NCBI GenBank assembly: GCA_026706485.1
Contig: JAPOYR010000013.1
Coordinates: 280,132-344,131, forward strand
Length of the DNA stretch: 64,000 nt
Direction of reading: 5' to 3'
From: Chloroflexota bacterium
GTDB taxonomy: Bacteria > Chloroflexota > UBA11872
Both the position numbers and the translations under genes were made by a program. A model generated the notes under the pieces. That model made no database searches. It had not been told where the DNA came from and saw only the letters and a program-made list of their open reading frames with translations. This document shows positions 52,935 through 62,143 of the stretch, piece by piece (the first letter of the stretch is position 1; each line of letters starts with the position of its first letter).

Positions 52935-54794
52935 TTACGAGCCATGCGACGCCGCCGCGACGGCTGCCGGCATCGGCACCTGCCGCCGGATCGCCTCGGC
53001 GACCTCGTCCTGCGAAAACGGGCGGCCGGTGTATTTCAGCGCCTTCTCCTCGATCTGGATCCCCGTCTGCTCGGCGACCAGCAGGCCAAGCTGGCCGGCG
53101 TAGTTGTCTTCGAGCAGCAGCAGGCGATTCGCGCCCTCCAGGATTTCGCGCACGGCGTCCGCGGGGAAGGGACGCAGCAGCCGGATTTGCAGGTTATTCA
53201 CCCGGATATCCGACTCACGCTCGACCTGTCGGATCGCATCGCGGATGGGGCAACGTGTCGAGCCCCACGAAACAATCGTGAGGTCGGCGTCATCCGAACC
53301 GTGCAACGTGAACTGCTGCGACTCCGGAATCTCGTCGAGCATTATGTCAAGCTTCTGCATCCGCTTGTCCATCTGCTCGATCCGGTTGTCGATGTCTTCC
53401 TCAATCCGACCGCGTTCGGTGTGCTCGTCGCTCGTGGTGACGAACTCGCCGCCGGGCGTGCCCGGCACGGCGCGCGGGCTGACGCCGGAAGCCGTCAGCT
53501 TGTGACGCCGATACGGCTCCGCCCCATTGGCGTCGCCGGTCCAGATAGCCCCGCGGTCCACCGGCAGCCCGTGCAATCCCAGGCCGTCAACCGTGAAATG
53601 CGAGTTGGCAATGAACTTGTCCGCCAGCACCACCACCGGCACCTGGTAGCGGTCGCCCCAGTTGAAGGCCAGGTGGGTGTACTGCGCCGCCTCTTCCACG
53701 TCTCCCGGCGCGACCACGATGTGTGGAAATTCCCCGTGCGCCGGTTGCAGCGCAAACCTGAGGTCTTGCTGTGAGTTTCGCGTCGGCAGGCCCGTGCTCG
53801 GGCCGCCGCGCTGGTACAGCACCACCACCGGACCCGGCGCCTCGGTGATCGACGCAAATCCCATCCCCTCGGCCATGAGGGTAAATCCGGGACCGGCCGT
53901 CGACGTAGCCGCGCGAACGCCGGCGTGCGCCGCTCCCACGGCCATGTTCATTGATGCGACCTCGTCCTCCGCCTGGAGCACCACGATGGGCCAATCGGCC
54001 TGCAGCGCCTCCAGGTACACGCTCTCGTCGGAGGCCGGAGCGATCGGGTAGTACGTCTGAAAGGCGCAGCCCGCGTGCAGCTTGGCGATGCCGATCGCCT
54101 CGTGCCCCGCCACCAGCATCCGCGCCGGCTGGTCGTCGCGGGCATGCAGCGTCTGGGAAAACCCCGCGTCGCCGAGGATGTCGTGCGCCGCCTCCCAGGC
54201 GTGTTGCAGGACCGACCGGTTGATCGGCACCAGGTTCTGGTGTCGTTCCGGCAGGCGCTCGGCCACGATCGGGATCACGCGATCCACGTCGAAGTCCAGC
54301 AGCGCGCAGCACGCGCCCAGGGGCACCATGTTGGCCATCACCGCATGGCGCCGCGCGTTGTATTCCAGGCCGTGCTCCTCGACGGCCGAGCGCACGATGT
54401 CGTCATAGGGCAGGGACAGCAGCCGCACGTCGTCGCGCCCTAGGTTTTCGGTGGTGATGCCAACCTTGGCGTCCACCACGATCGCGCCGCCTGGCACCAC
54501 TTCGTGCAGGTGACCCTTGTGCGACTGGTAGTCCTGGTGCGGATCGGTGCCGTAGATCGTCTCGGAATCCAGCGCCAGCAGCACATCCACCCGTTCCACG
54601 TGCGAGGTGATGGGCTCGTCGGCAGTTCGGATGCGGAAGAAGATATGCCGGCCGTGGATGTTGGAGTGGTACTCGACGTTGGTGAAGACGAACAGCCCCG
54701 CGCGCGAACAGGCCTTCATGAATATCTCTGACGCTGGGTTTACGCCGCTTCCGGCCGGTCCGCCAACCATCAGAGAAAGATCGCTCGGGGGCAT
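52935..54794 (-). CDS. korA: 2-oxoacid:ferredoxin oxidoreductase, fused gamma-alpha subunit
   Basis: A 619-aa protein in which the gamma domain (about 1-190: LSLMVGGPAGSGVNPASEIF, SHVERVDVLLALDSETI, GGAIVVDAKVGI) is fused to the alpha pyrimidine domain (MLVAGHEAIGIAKLHAGC, YYPIAPASDESVYLEAL, QAEDEVASMNMAVGAAHAGVRAATSTAGPGFTLM) and the C-terminal domain (LTIVSWGSTRCPIRDAI, LRPFPADAVREIL). This is the common two-gene KorAB layout. It pairs with KorB 42 nt downstream. The start is ATG 54794 with AAGGAG 5 nt upstream. No ferredoxin-type delta subunit is encoded nearby, as is usual for KorAB. Confidence 0.92.
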   Translation of the reverse strand: MPPSDLSLMVGGPAGSGVNPASEIFMKACSRAGLFVFTNVEYHSNIHGRHIFFRIRTADEPITSHVERVDVLLALDSETIYGTDPHQDYQSHKGHLHEVVPGGAIVVDAKVGITTENLGRDDVRLLSLPYDDIVRSAVEEHGLEYNARRHAVMANMVPLGACCALLDFDVDRVIPIVAERLPERHQNLVPINRSVLQHAWEAAHDILGDAGFSQTLHARDDQPARMLVAGHEAIGIAKLHAGCAFQTYYPIAPASDESVYLEALQADWPIVVLQAEDEVASMNMAVGAAHAGVRAATSTAGPGFTLMAEGMGFASITEAPGPVVVLYQRGGPSTGLPTRNSQQDLRFALQPAHGEFPHIVVAPGDVEEAAQYTHLAFNWGDRYQVPVVVLADKFIANSHFTVDGLGLHGLPVDRGAIWTGDANGAEPYRRHKLTASGVSPRAVPGTPGGEFVTTSDEHTERGRIEEDIDNRIEQMDKRMQKLDIMLDEIPESQQFTLHGSDDADLTIVSWGSTRCPIRDAIRQVERESDIRVNNLQIRLLRPFPADAVREILEGANRLLLLEDNYAGQLGLLVAEQTGIQIEEKALKYTGRPFSQDEVAEAIRRQVPMPAAVAAASHGS

Positions 54795-54912
54795 CACCGC
54801 TCCTTGCAGGCTACGAGGGAGTGCGCGCGCATCCGCGCGGCACGGCGCACTGCGACAAGGTCGCGTGCGCTGGTCGTTCTAACTCCATTATCAATGCTTC
54901 GGCCCCGTGAGG

Positions 54913-55790
54913 CTAGCGGAGCTCGGCGGCCAGCAACTCGACCGCCTCCCGCGGGGTATCGCCCACACGCACCCCGGCCTCCCGCAGGGCGGCCTCTTTG
55001 CCGGCGGCCGTGCCTTCCGATCCCGACACGATGGCCCCCGCGTGTCCCATCCGACGTTCCGGCGGGGCGGTCTTTCCGGCGATGAACGCGCTCACCGGCT
55101 TCGTCACGCGCTCGTTGATGAACCGCGCCGCCTGCTCCTCGTCGCCGCCGCCAATCTCACCCAGCAGCACGATCCCGTCCGTGTCGGCGTCTCGCTCGAA
55201 GAGCTCCAGCACATCGGTGAAGCGTGTGCCGATAATCGGGTCGCCGCCGATGCCAACCGCCGCGGATTGCCCCAGACCGCCGTCCGTCAAATGCTGCACC
55301 ACTTCGTAGGTCAGCGTGCCGCTACGGCTGACGACCCCCACGCGGCCCGGCGCGTGAATCTCCCAGGGCATGATGCCCACCTTCACGTTCGCCCCCGGCA
55401 CCGCGATTCCCGGGCAGTTTGGCCCGATTAGGCGCGATGCCGAGGCCCGCAGCACCGGCATCACGCGCAGCATGTCGATGGTCGGGATGCCCTCGGTGAT
55501 GCACACGATCAGCTCCAGACCAGCCGCGATGTCTTCCAGAATCGCGTCCGCCGCGAACGGCGGCGGCACGAAGATGCACGCCGCATTCGCACCCGTGTCC
55601 GACACCGCCTCGGCCATGGTGTTGAAGACCGGCACGCCGGGCAGGCCGTCCACCGCCGCGCCCGCGCGACCGGGCGTCACGCCCGCCACCACGTTCGTGC
55701 CCGCCTCCGCCATGCGCTGGGCATGGAAGGTGCCTTGCCGCCCCGTGATTCCTTGCACCACCACCCGCGCCGAGGCATCGAGCAAGATGC

Positions 55791-55794
<4 letters not shown>
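54913..55794 (-). CDS. sucD: Succinate-CoA ligase alpha subunit
   Basis: A 293-aa protein. The N-terminal CoA-binding domain has [20 protein letters not shown] and [12 protein letters not shown] with CITEGIP; the ligase domain has [44 protein letters not shown] and the phosphohistidine segment GHAGAIVSG (His251). It interconverts succinyl-CoA and succinate with NTP formation. The start overlaps the sucC stop by 4 nt. Placed between ndk-sucC and korAB it completes the 2-oxoglutarate to succinate segment of the TCA cycle. Confidence 0.95.
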
Positions 55795-56917
<1,123 letters not shown>

Positions 56918-56921
<4 letters not shown>

Positions 56922-57379
56922 TCGGCAGCGTCCTCGACAATCCAAGCGTCGAGCCCGCGCGCGTAGTCCACCAGCTCATGCGCGTCGAAGTGCAGCTCAA
57001 TCTCTTCCCGCGCCGTTTCGGGTGCATCGGACGCGTGAATCAGGTTGCGCAAACCGGCCAGGGCGTAGTCGCCGCGGATCGTGCCCGCCGCGGCCTCATG
57101 CGGCCTGGTCGCGCCGACGATCGTCCGTACGACCTGGATCGCCTCCGGACCCTCGAGCACCGCGGCTACTACCGGACCGCTGGTCAGGTGCTGCACCAGG
57201 TCGTCGAAGAAGAACTTGCCCTCGTGCACCGCATAGTGCCGGCGGGCCAGCGACTCCTCGATCTGCACCAGCTTCAGCGCCACGAACCGCAGACCGCGGC
57301 GCTCGAATCGCGCCAACAGCTCCATGGCAATCGCCCGCTGCAGGGCGTCGGGCTTCAACAAGACCAGCGTGCGTTCCAC
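56918..57379 (-). CDS. ndk: Nucleoside diphosphate kinase
   Basis: A 153-aa protein of normal length for Ndk. ERTLVLLKPDALQRAIAMEL, the substrate loop, RPHEAAAGTIRGDYA and the phosphohistidine site NLIHASDAPETAREEI (His115) are all canonical. It balances NTP pools, and downstream coupling to sucCD suits conversion of GTP/ATP formed by that enzyme. GTG 57379 follows AGGAGG by about 8 nt. Confidence 0.95.
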
Positions 57380-57433
57380 GTGCGTCGTCCTCCTACCGCA
57401 GTCGGTGATATGCCGTCGACGGCAATCCGGCCA

Positions 57434-57769
57434 TCATGCCTGGCGTTCCAGCCGCTCGGTCACCGCGTTGCGCAGGCTATCGATGTCCGCGTCGAGGCTC
57501 ACCACAATAATCGCCTGCCAATCGCCCAAGCGCACGGCCAATCCCTGGTGCGCCTCGGTCAGGAACCACAGTTCATCGACCTGGCCCAAGCCCACGGTCT
57601 CCACCACCTGCTCCATGGTCCCGATACCCGACGCCAGCAGCCCGGGCGCCACCGGACTCACATTCTCGGCCAGATCGCCCACCGGCGCCTCGCCGGTGCG
57701 CCAGACCACCGCGCCGTCGACGTCATCGAGGGCCTTGAGGTCCGCCAGCAAGGCCTGCGCGTCAGGCAT
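57434..57769 (-). CDS. Roadblock/LC7-domain protein
   Basis: A 111-aa protein of the roadblock/LC7 fold: LLADLKALDDVDGAVVWRTG, then a small-residue central part (LLASGIGTMEQVVETVGLG) and a strand pair (ELWFLTEAHQGLAVRLGDWQAIIVVSLDAD). Bacterial members such as MglB act as activators of small Ras-like GTPases or as scaffolds. No GTPase gene is in the window. ATG 57769 lies inside the end of the TPR gene, an 8-nt overlap, so the two proteins are probably made together and may interact. Confidence 0.75.
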   Translation of the reverse strand: MPDAQALLADLKALDDVDGAVVWRTGEAPVGDLAENVSPVAPGLLASGIGTMEQVVETVGLGQVDELWFLTEAHQGLAVRLGDWQAIIVVSLDADIDSLRNAVTERLERQA

Positions 57770-58946
57770 CCGTCGCCTCCGGCGAGTTGGCGGCGCGCAA
57801 ATACGCCTCCGCGGCGGCCTGAGGGCGGCGCGTGCGCATGCGGAAGTCGCCCAGCAACTGCCAACCGGTCGCCGCGAACGCGGGCCGCCCCGCCGCTTCC
57901 TCCAGCAGCGCGTCAACATCCGCGGCAGGCAGCCCGTCGTCTTCCACGATCTCGCGGAGCACCCGTTCCGCCTCGCGCCAGTCTTCCCGTCGAATCAGCT
58001 CCCGGGTCCAGTCGATCTGCGTAAACGCCGCTCCGTCGGGCGCCGCTGCCGGATCCGCGTTGGAATCCCCCTCGGGCGTCGCCGGTCCATCGTCGGACGG
58101 CTGCTCCGCGGCTGTGGGGGCCTTCTGGTCGGACGAGGCTGACGGCGCCGTCGCCGATTCCGGCGCCCCATCCGTCGGACGAATCGACGCCGGCACGTCG
58201 ATCTGCGGCACGTCGGGCAGCACCAGACGATGAATCTCGAGCTGCGCCAGCATCTGCCGCGCTTCCAGGTATTCCGGATCGATCTCGCCCGCGCGACCCA
58301 GCAAGTCCTGCCCTTCGGCCATGCGTCCGCGCTCCGCCAGCACGTGCGCCAGCATCACGGCCGCCCGTACGCAATCGTTGGCGCGGTCGAAGATGATCGT
58401 GCACTGCTCTTCGCATTGGGACAGTCGATTCAGCTGCCACAGCGCCTCCGCCAGCGTCAGACGGATGTCGATGCGGTCCGGCTCCTCGTCGAGGGCGCGC
58501 CGGGCATACCGCTCCGCGGTCCCCGGCCATCCGCTGCGCAGGTGAATGCGCGCAAACACCCCGGGCGTTATCGGCAGCGCGTCGGCGTCCACGCCAAGAA
58601 TGTCCAGCGCCGACTCCAGCGACGCGTTGTCGCCGACGTCTGGTACCAGCTCCACCACCCGGCGCGCCTCATCCTGTGCCCGCGCATCGTCCTCGCGTTG
58701 CTGGAAGATCCGCGCCGTCGCCGCCGCGGCCCGGGCATTCAGCGGCTCGGCCGAGGTAACGAACCGCAGGTCTTCGAGCGCCTGGTCGAGCTCGCCGTCG
58801 GCCTCGGCCTTCAGGGCGCGGACCAGACGCGCCGACGCGTGGCGCGGGTAACGCGCGATGACGTGCTCGGCAAGCTCCACCGCCCTATTCGACGCCCCTT
58901 CACGAAACGCCTGCCGCGCCTGCTCGATGATCTCGCTTGGTCTCAC
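57762..58946 (-). CDS. TPR-repeat protein with acidic linker
   Basis: A 394-aa protein. Tetratricopeptide-like helices are visible at about 1-245 (AFREGASNRAVELAEHVIARYPRHASA, GELDQALEDLRFVTSAEPLNA, RRALDEEPDRIDIRLTLAEALWQLN, CVRAAVMLAHVLAERGRMAEGQDLLGRAGEIDPEYLEA). A Pro/Ala/Asp/Ser linker follows at about 260-320 and a last helical block (REDWREAERVLREIVEDDG). It lacks a signal peptide and is likely a cytoplasmic scaffold. GTG 58946 is only 5 nt after the peptidase stop. Coupling to the roadblock gene suggests a shared regulatory complex. Confidence 0.75.
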   Translation of the reverse strand: MRPSEIIEQARQAFREGASNRAVELAEHVIARYPRHASARLVRALKAEADGELDQALEDLRFVTSAEPLNARAAAATARIFQQREDDARAQDEARRVVELVPDVGDNASLESALDILGVDADALPITPGVFARIHLRSGWPGTAERYARRALDEEPDRIDIRLTLAEALWQLNRLSQCEEQCTIIFDRANDCVRAAVMLAHVLAERGRMAEGQDLLGRAGEIDPEYLEARQMLAQLEIHRLVLPDVPQIDVPASIRPTDGAPESATAPSASSDQKAPTAAEQPSDDGPATPEGDSNADPAAAPDGAAFTQIDWTRELIRREDWREAERVLREIVEDDGLPAADVDALLEEAAGRPAFAATGWQLLGDFRMRTRRPQAAAEAYLRAANSPEATDA

Positions 58947-58951
58947 GCCGA

Positions 58952-60259
58952 TCAGGAAGCCGGCGCGCCGGCGCCGTCGAAGCGGTGGGGGAGCACGGCA
59001 TCGTCGTCCACCGGTCCCGAGGCGGCCACGATCGGCCAGTCGTCGCTGAAGAGCCGGCGCGCTGCGTGGACCACGCTCTCCGTGGTAACCGCGTCATATT
59101 TGGCGGTCACGCCGTCGGGTGTGAGCTGCTCGGTCTCGAGCAACTGCTCGCGCAGCGCCCAGCCGGCCACGGCGTAGGTGTCTTCCATTGAGAGCTGGAT
59201 TTCCCCCTTGATGACCTCACGCGCCCGATCGACCTGGTCCTCCGTGACCCCGTCGTCGCGCACGGCGGCCAATTCGTCGAGCACGGCCTGCATCGCCTCA
59301 TTCAGAGTATCCGGCTCAGTCGCCGCCTCGATCACCATCGCGCCGGAATCCCTCGTCGCGGTGACCGACGCCAGCACCTCATACACGATGCCGCGCCGTT
59401 CCCGCAGCTCCTCGAACAAGCGCGACCCCATGCCCTCGCCCAAGATCGCCGTCAGCACGTCCACGTCATACCGCTGGGGATCGTTGCGCGACACGGCGCG
59501 TCCGGCAATGCCGAAGTACACGTGATCTGCCTCCCGCGATTCCACCACCGCCCGCGGCGACGGCGGGCCGTCCGGCACGTAGGACGGCCACACGGCCTCG
59601 CGTCCCGCTGGACGGTCGCCAACTCCCGCCTGGACGGCCGCGGCGCCGTCGGCTGGATCCAGGTCGCCCGCCAGGCTCACCACCAGGTTGGCCCCCGAAA
59701 ACATGCGGCGCGCGTGGGCACGCATCTGGTCCGGCGTGAACGTCTCCAGGTTCGCCGGCGTTCCAGCCACCTCGCGCCCCAGTCCGTGGCCTTGCCACAG
59801 GCGCGAGCGCAGCGATCGCCGCACGGCCTCTTCCGGCATGTCGGCCGTCATGCCGATCTCATCCAGGATGACCCGGCGCTCCTTTTCGATCTCGCCGGCG
59901 TCGAATCGGGAGTGCCCGATCATGTCGGTGATCACATCCAGGGCGTTGCGCCAGTGCGGCGATGCCACTTTTGCCCAGATCACCGTCATTTCCGGCTCGG
60001 TCAACGCGTTAATCATCCCGCCAAGGCGCTCCACGGAAGCTGCAATGTCGGTGTACGACGGGCGTCGCTCGGTGCCTTTGAAGAGCATGTGCTCCACGAA
60101 GTGCGAAATCCCCTGCTCCGGCGGCGACTCGAATCCCGAGCCGATGCGCGTGGCCGCAATCAGGGATACGGAACGCGCGTGCGGAACCGGGGTGACAAGC
60201 ACATGAGCGCCATTGGGCAGGCGCGAACGAGCGGTGCGGTGGTCGCGAAACGTGCTCAA
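58952..60259 (-). CDS. M16-family zinc peptidase (processing-peptidase/PqqL type)
   Basis: A 435-aa metallopeptidase with the inverted zinc motif HFVEH (His53, Glu56, His57) in GISHFVEHMLFKGTERR, followed by GGMINALTEPEMTVIWAKV and EKERRVILDEIGM, which holds the third ligand glutamate. The second M16 domain has RNDPQRYDVDVLTAILGEGMGSRLFEELRERRGIVYEV, complete with the Arg-Tyr substrate pair region. Single-chain bacterial enzymes of this size act as dimers on small peptides or processing substrates. The start is TTG 60259; GAGGGAG lies very close to it. It is second in the minus-strand run. Confidence 0.9.
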   Translation of the reverse strand: MSTFRDHRTARSRLPNGAHVLVTPVPHARSVSLIAATRIGSGFESPPEQGISHFVEHMLFKGTERRPSYTDIAASVERLGGMINALTEPEMTVIWAKVASPHWRNALDVITDMIGHSRFDAGEIEKERRVILDEIGMTADMPEEAVRRSLRSRLWQGHGLGREVAGTPANLETFTPDQMRAHARRMFSGANLVVSLAGDLDPADGAAAVQAGVGDRPAGREAVWPSYVPDGPPSPRAVVESREADHVYFGIAGRAVSRNDPQRYDVDVLTAILGEGMGSRLFEELRERRGIVYEVLASVTATRDSGAMVIEAATEPDTLNEAMQAVLDELAAVRDDGVTEDQVDRAREVIKGEIQLSMEDTYAVAGWALREQLLETEQLTPDGVTAKYDAVTTESVVHAARRLFSDDWPIVAASGPVDDDAVLPHRFDGAGAPAS

Positions 60260-60298
60260 TGCTCCCTCAGGAAGCAGGGGGATGGACCGGCGGAGTGG

Positions 60299-60433
60299 CT
60301 AGCCGGCGCTGCGTCCGCCGCGCTGTTGGCGTCGCTGCCCGCCGGCCGCCTCGCGCTCGGCTTTGCGCTGCAGACGACCGCGCTTGGCGGTCTTGCGCCG
60401 CTTACGCAGGGCAACCTTCTTCGGCTTGTTCAC
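60299..60433 (-). CDS. 44-aa highly basic protein
   Basis: A very small gene: GTG 60433 with TAGGAG 4 nt upstream encodes VNKPKKVALRKRRKTAKRGR and a further 24 residues rich in Arg, Gln and Gly. More than 40 percent of residues are Arg or Lys, as in ribosome-associated or nucleic-acid-binding small proteins. It is 39 nt upstream of the peptidase gene and probably the first gene of the nine-gene transcript. The strong ribosome-binding site and position support it; I do not recognise the family with certainty. Confidence 0.6.
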   Translation of the reverse strand: MNKPKKVALRKRRKTAKRGRLQRKAEREAAGGQRRQQRGGRSAG

Positions 60434-60532
60434 AATGCTCCTAAGATTGCGCGAACGACGCGAATGCCGCTCACGCCAACCCATGAATCATAGCAACGGC
60501 CCAGAAGTCTCCCGTAGCCGGGACAGCGGTCC

Positions 60533-60569
60533 GGTTCCCTCTCCCTCTGGGAGAGGGTTAGGGTGAGGG
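60533..60569 (+). repeat. CCCTCTCCC/GGGAGAGGG palindromic repeat, copy 1
   Basis: TTCCCTCTCCCTCTGGGAGA followed by GGGTTAGGGTGAGGG, a common intergenic hairpin repeat. Relatives are at 63831-63892 (interrupted) and 63928-63952. It lies between divergent genes, 47 nt before the heptose-kinase start. Confidence 0.75.
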
Positions 60570-60615
60570 CTTGGGTGGGGAGACGGTTGCCCCGTTTCCC
60601 GGCCGTCCGAACACC

Positions 60616-61659
60616 ATGAGCGACCCGGCCGCCCACCAGCCCGGCGCCCCCACGCTCCACGGCGCCCGCGTCCGCGACATCCTGCGTCGCGCCCAGGGCC
60701 GCCGCGTCGTCGTGCTCGGCGACATGATGCTCGACGAGCACATCGTCGGCCGAGCGCAGGCGGTGGCGCGCGAGGCACCGGTGCTCATCGTCGAGCAAGA
60801 GTCGCGCTACGCCGTGCCCGGCGGGGCCACCAACGTCGCCGCCAACCTGCGCGCCCTTGCCTGCGACGTGAGCGTCTGCGGCGTTGTCGGCGACGACGCC
60901 GCCGGCGCGGCGCTCCGGGAACAGCTCGACAATCGAGGCATCGGCGCCACGGGACTCATCGCCGACACCTCCCGAACAACGTCCATCAAGCTGCGCATCT
61001 GGGCCGGCGGCGACCGCCAACGGCCACAGCACATGGTGTCGCGCGTCGACACCGTGGACCGACATGACCTGGACGACGCGGCCGCCGCGGCACTGATCGC
61101 CTACCTCGAGCGGTCGATCCCCACCGCCGATGCGCTGCTCATTTCCGACTATTGGAACGGCGTGGTTGGGTCGGAGGTCGTCGCCGCGGCGCTGCCCCTG
61201 GCCCGCAAGCACGGCTTGATCATCGCCGTGGACGCCCATGGCGGCCTGACGCGGTTTAGTGGCGCCGCCGTCGTCACGCCCAATCAGCCGGAGGCCGAGG
61301 CCGAGCTGGGCTACCCCCTCACCTCCCCCGAGGTAGCTTGCCGGGGCGCCGCCGAGCTGCGCGAGCGATTGGAGGCGCAGGGTGTAATCATCACGCTTGG
61401 CGCCGCCGGCATGGTGGCGGCCGCCCAGGACGCCGATCCGGTGCTCATACCCGCCGCGCCGCAGGCCCGCGTCGCCGACCCCACGGGCGCCGGCGACACC
61501 GTGGCGGCCGCGGTCACCGCCGGACTGCTCGGCGGCGGCTCGATCCTGGAAGCCGCCCTGCTCGGTGAGCTTGCCGCGCGAATCGTGATCCGCCGCCTCG
61601 GCGTGGCCGTGGCGCCGACGGAGGCCATCCTGGCCGAGGCGGGCGCGGTCAATGGCTGA
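60616..61659 (+). CDS. rfaE1: PfkB-family heptose-7-phosphate kinase (HldE N-terminal-domain type)
   Basis: A 347-aa sugar kinase. RRVVVLGDMMLDEHIVGRA, PVLIVEQESRYAVPGGATNVAANLRAL and the C-terminal VADPTGAGDTVAAAVTAGLL (catalytic Asp in GAGD) match the RfaE/HldE kinase domain, which makes D-glycero-beta-D-manno-heptose 1,7-bisphosphate. In Gram-negative bacteria it is usually fused to the nucleotidyltransferase; here that activity is in the next gene, with an 8-nt overlap. ATG 60616 (MSDPAAHQ) is preferred; the upstream frame is repeat sequence. Confidence 0.9.
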   Translation: MSDPAAHQPGAPTLHGARVRDILRRAQGRRVVVLGDMMLDEHIVGRAQAVAREAPVLIVEQESRYAVPGGATNVAANLRALACDVSVCGVVGDDAAGAALREQLDNRGIGATGLIADTSRTTSIKLRIWAGGDRQRPQHMVSRVDTVDRHDLDDAAAAALIAYLERSIPTADALLISDYWNGVVGSEVVAAALPLARKHGLIIAVDAHGGLTRFSGAAVVTPNQPEAEAELGYPLTSPEVACRGAAELRERLEAQGVIITLGAAGMVAAAQDADPVLIPAAPQARVADPTGAGDTVAAAVTAGLLGGGSILEAALLGELAARIVIRRLGVAVAPTEAILAEAGAVNG

Positions 61660-62143
61660 GGCATCGCCGCCCACCCCGGACGCCTTCGACCATGTCCTCG
61701 ACGCCGCCCGCTCCCAACGTCGCACCATCGTCCTCACCAACGGCTGCTTCGACGTGATGCACGCCGGGCATGCCGCGCTCCTTCGCGCGGCGGCTGCCCA
61801 GGGCGATTTCCTGGCTGTGGGTGTCAACGACGACGCCGGCGTGCGGGCGCTCAAGGGCCCCCGGCGGCCCATGGCGCCGCTCGCCGATCGCCTGGCGCTC
61901 GTCGCCGCCGTCCGCTGGGTCGATGCCATTACCGTGTTCGAAGAACTCACCGCGGACGCGCTGATCCGGCGTGTCCGTCCGGATGTTTATGTAAAGGGCG
62001 CCGACTATGACGTTGACGCGGGTGGTCGCGAGCTGCCCGAGGCAGCCACGCTGCACGCCCTCGACGTGCGCGTCGTCTACGTCCCGCTGATGAGCGGGCG
62101 CTCCACCAGCAGCCTGGTCGAGCGACTGCGCCAGGAGCCGTGA
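61652..62143 (+). CDS. rfaE2: HldE-type nucleotidyltransferase (ADP-heptose synthesis, C-terminal-domain type)
   Basis: A 163-aa cytidylyltransferase-fold protein. TIVLTNGCFDVMHAGHAALL carries the HxGH nucleotide-binding motif; VGVNDDAGVRALKGPRRPMAPLADR and PDVYVKGADYDVD follow, and the end VYVPLMSGRSTSSLVERLR has the signature serine/threonine loop. It would add the nucleotide to heptose 1-phosphate. It overlaps the kinase gene by 8 nt and the murJ start by 4 nt (GTGA), so all three are coupled. Confidence 0.92.
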   Translation: MAEASPPTPDAFDHVLDAARSQRRTIVLTNGCFDVMHAGHAALLRAAAAQGDFLAVGVNDDAGVRALKGPRRPMAPLADRLALVAAVRWVDAITVFEELTADALIRRVRPDVYVKGADYDVDAGGRELPEAATLHALDVRVVYVPLMSGRSTSSLVERLRQEP

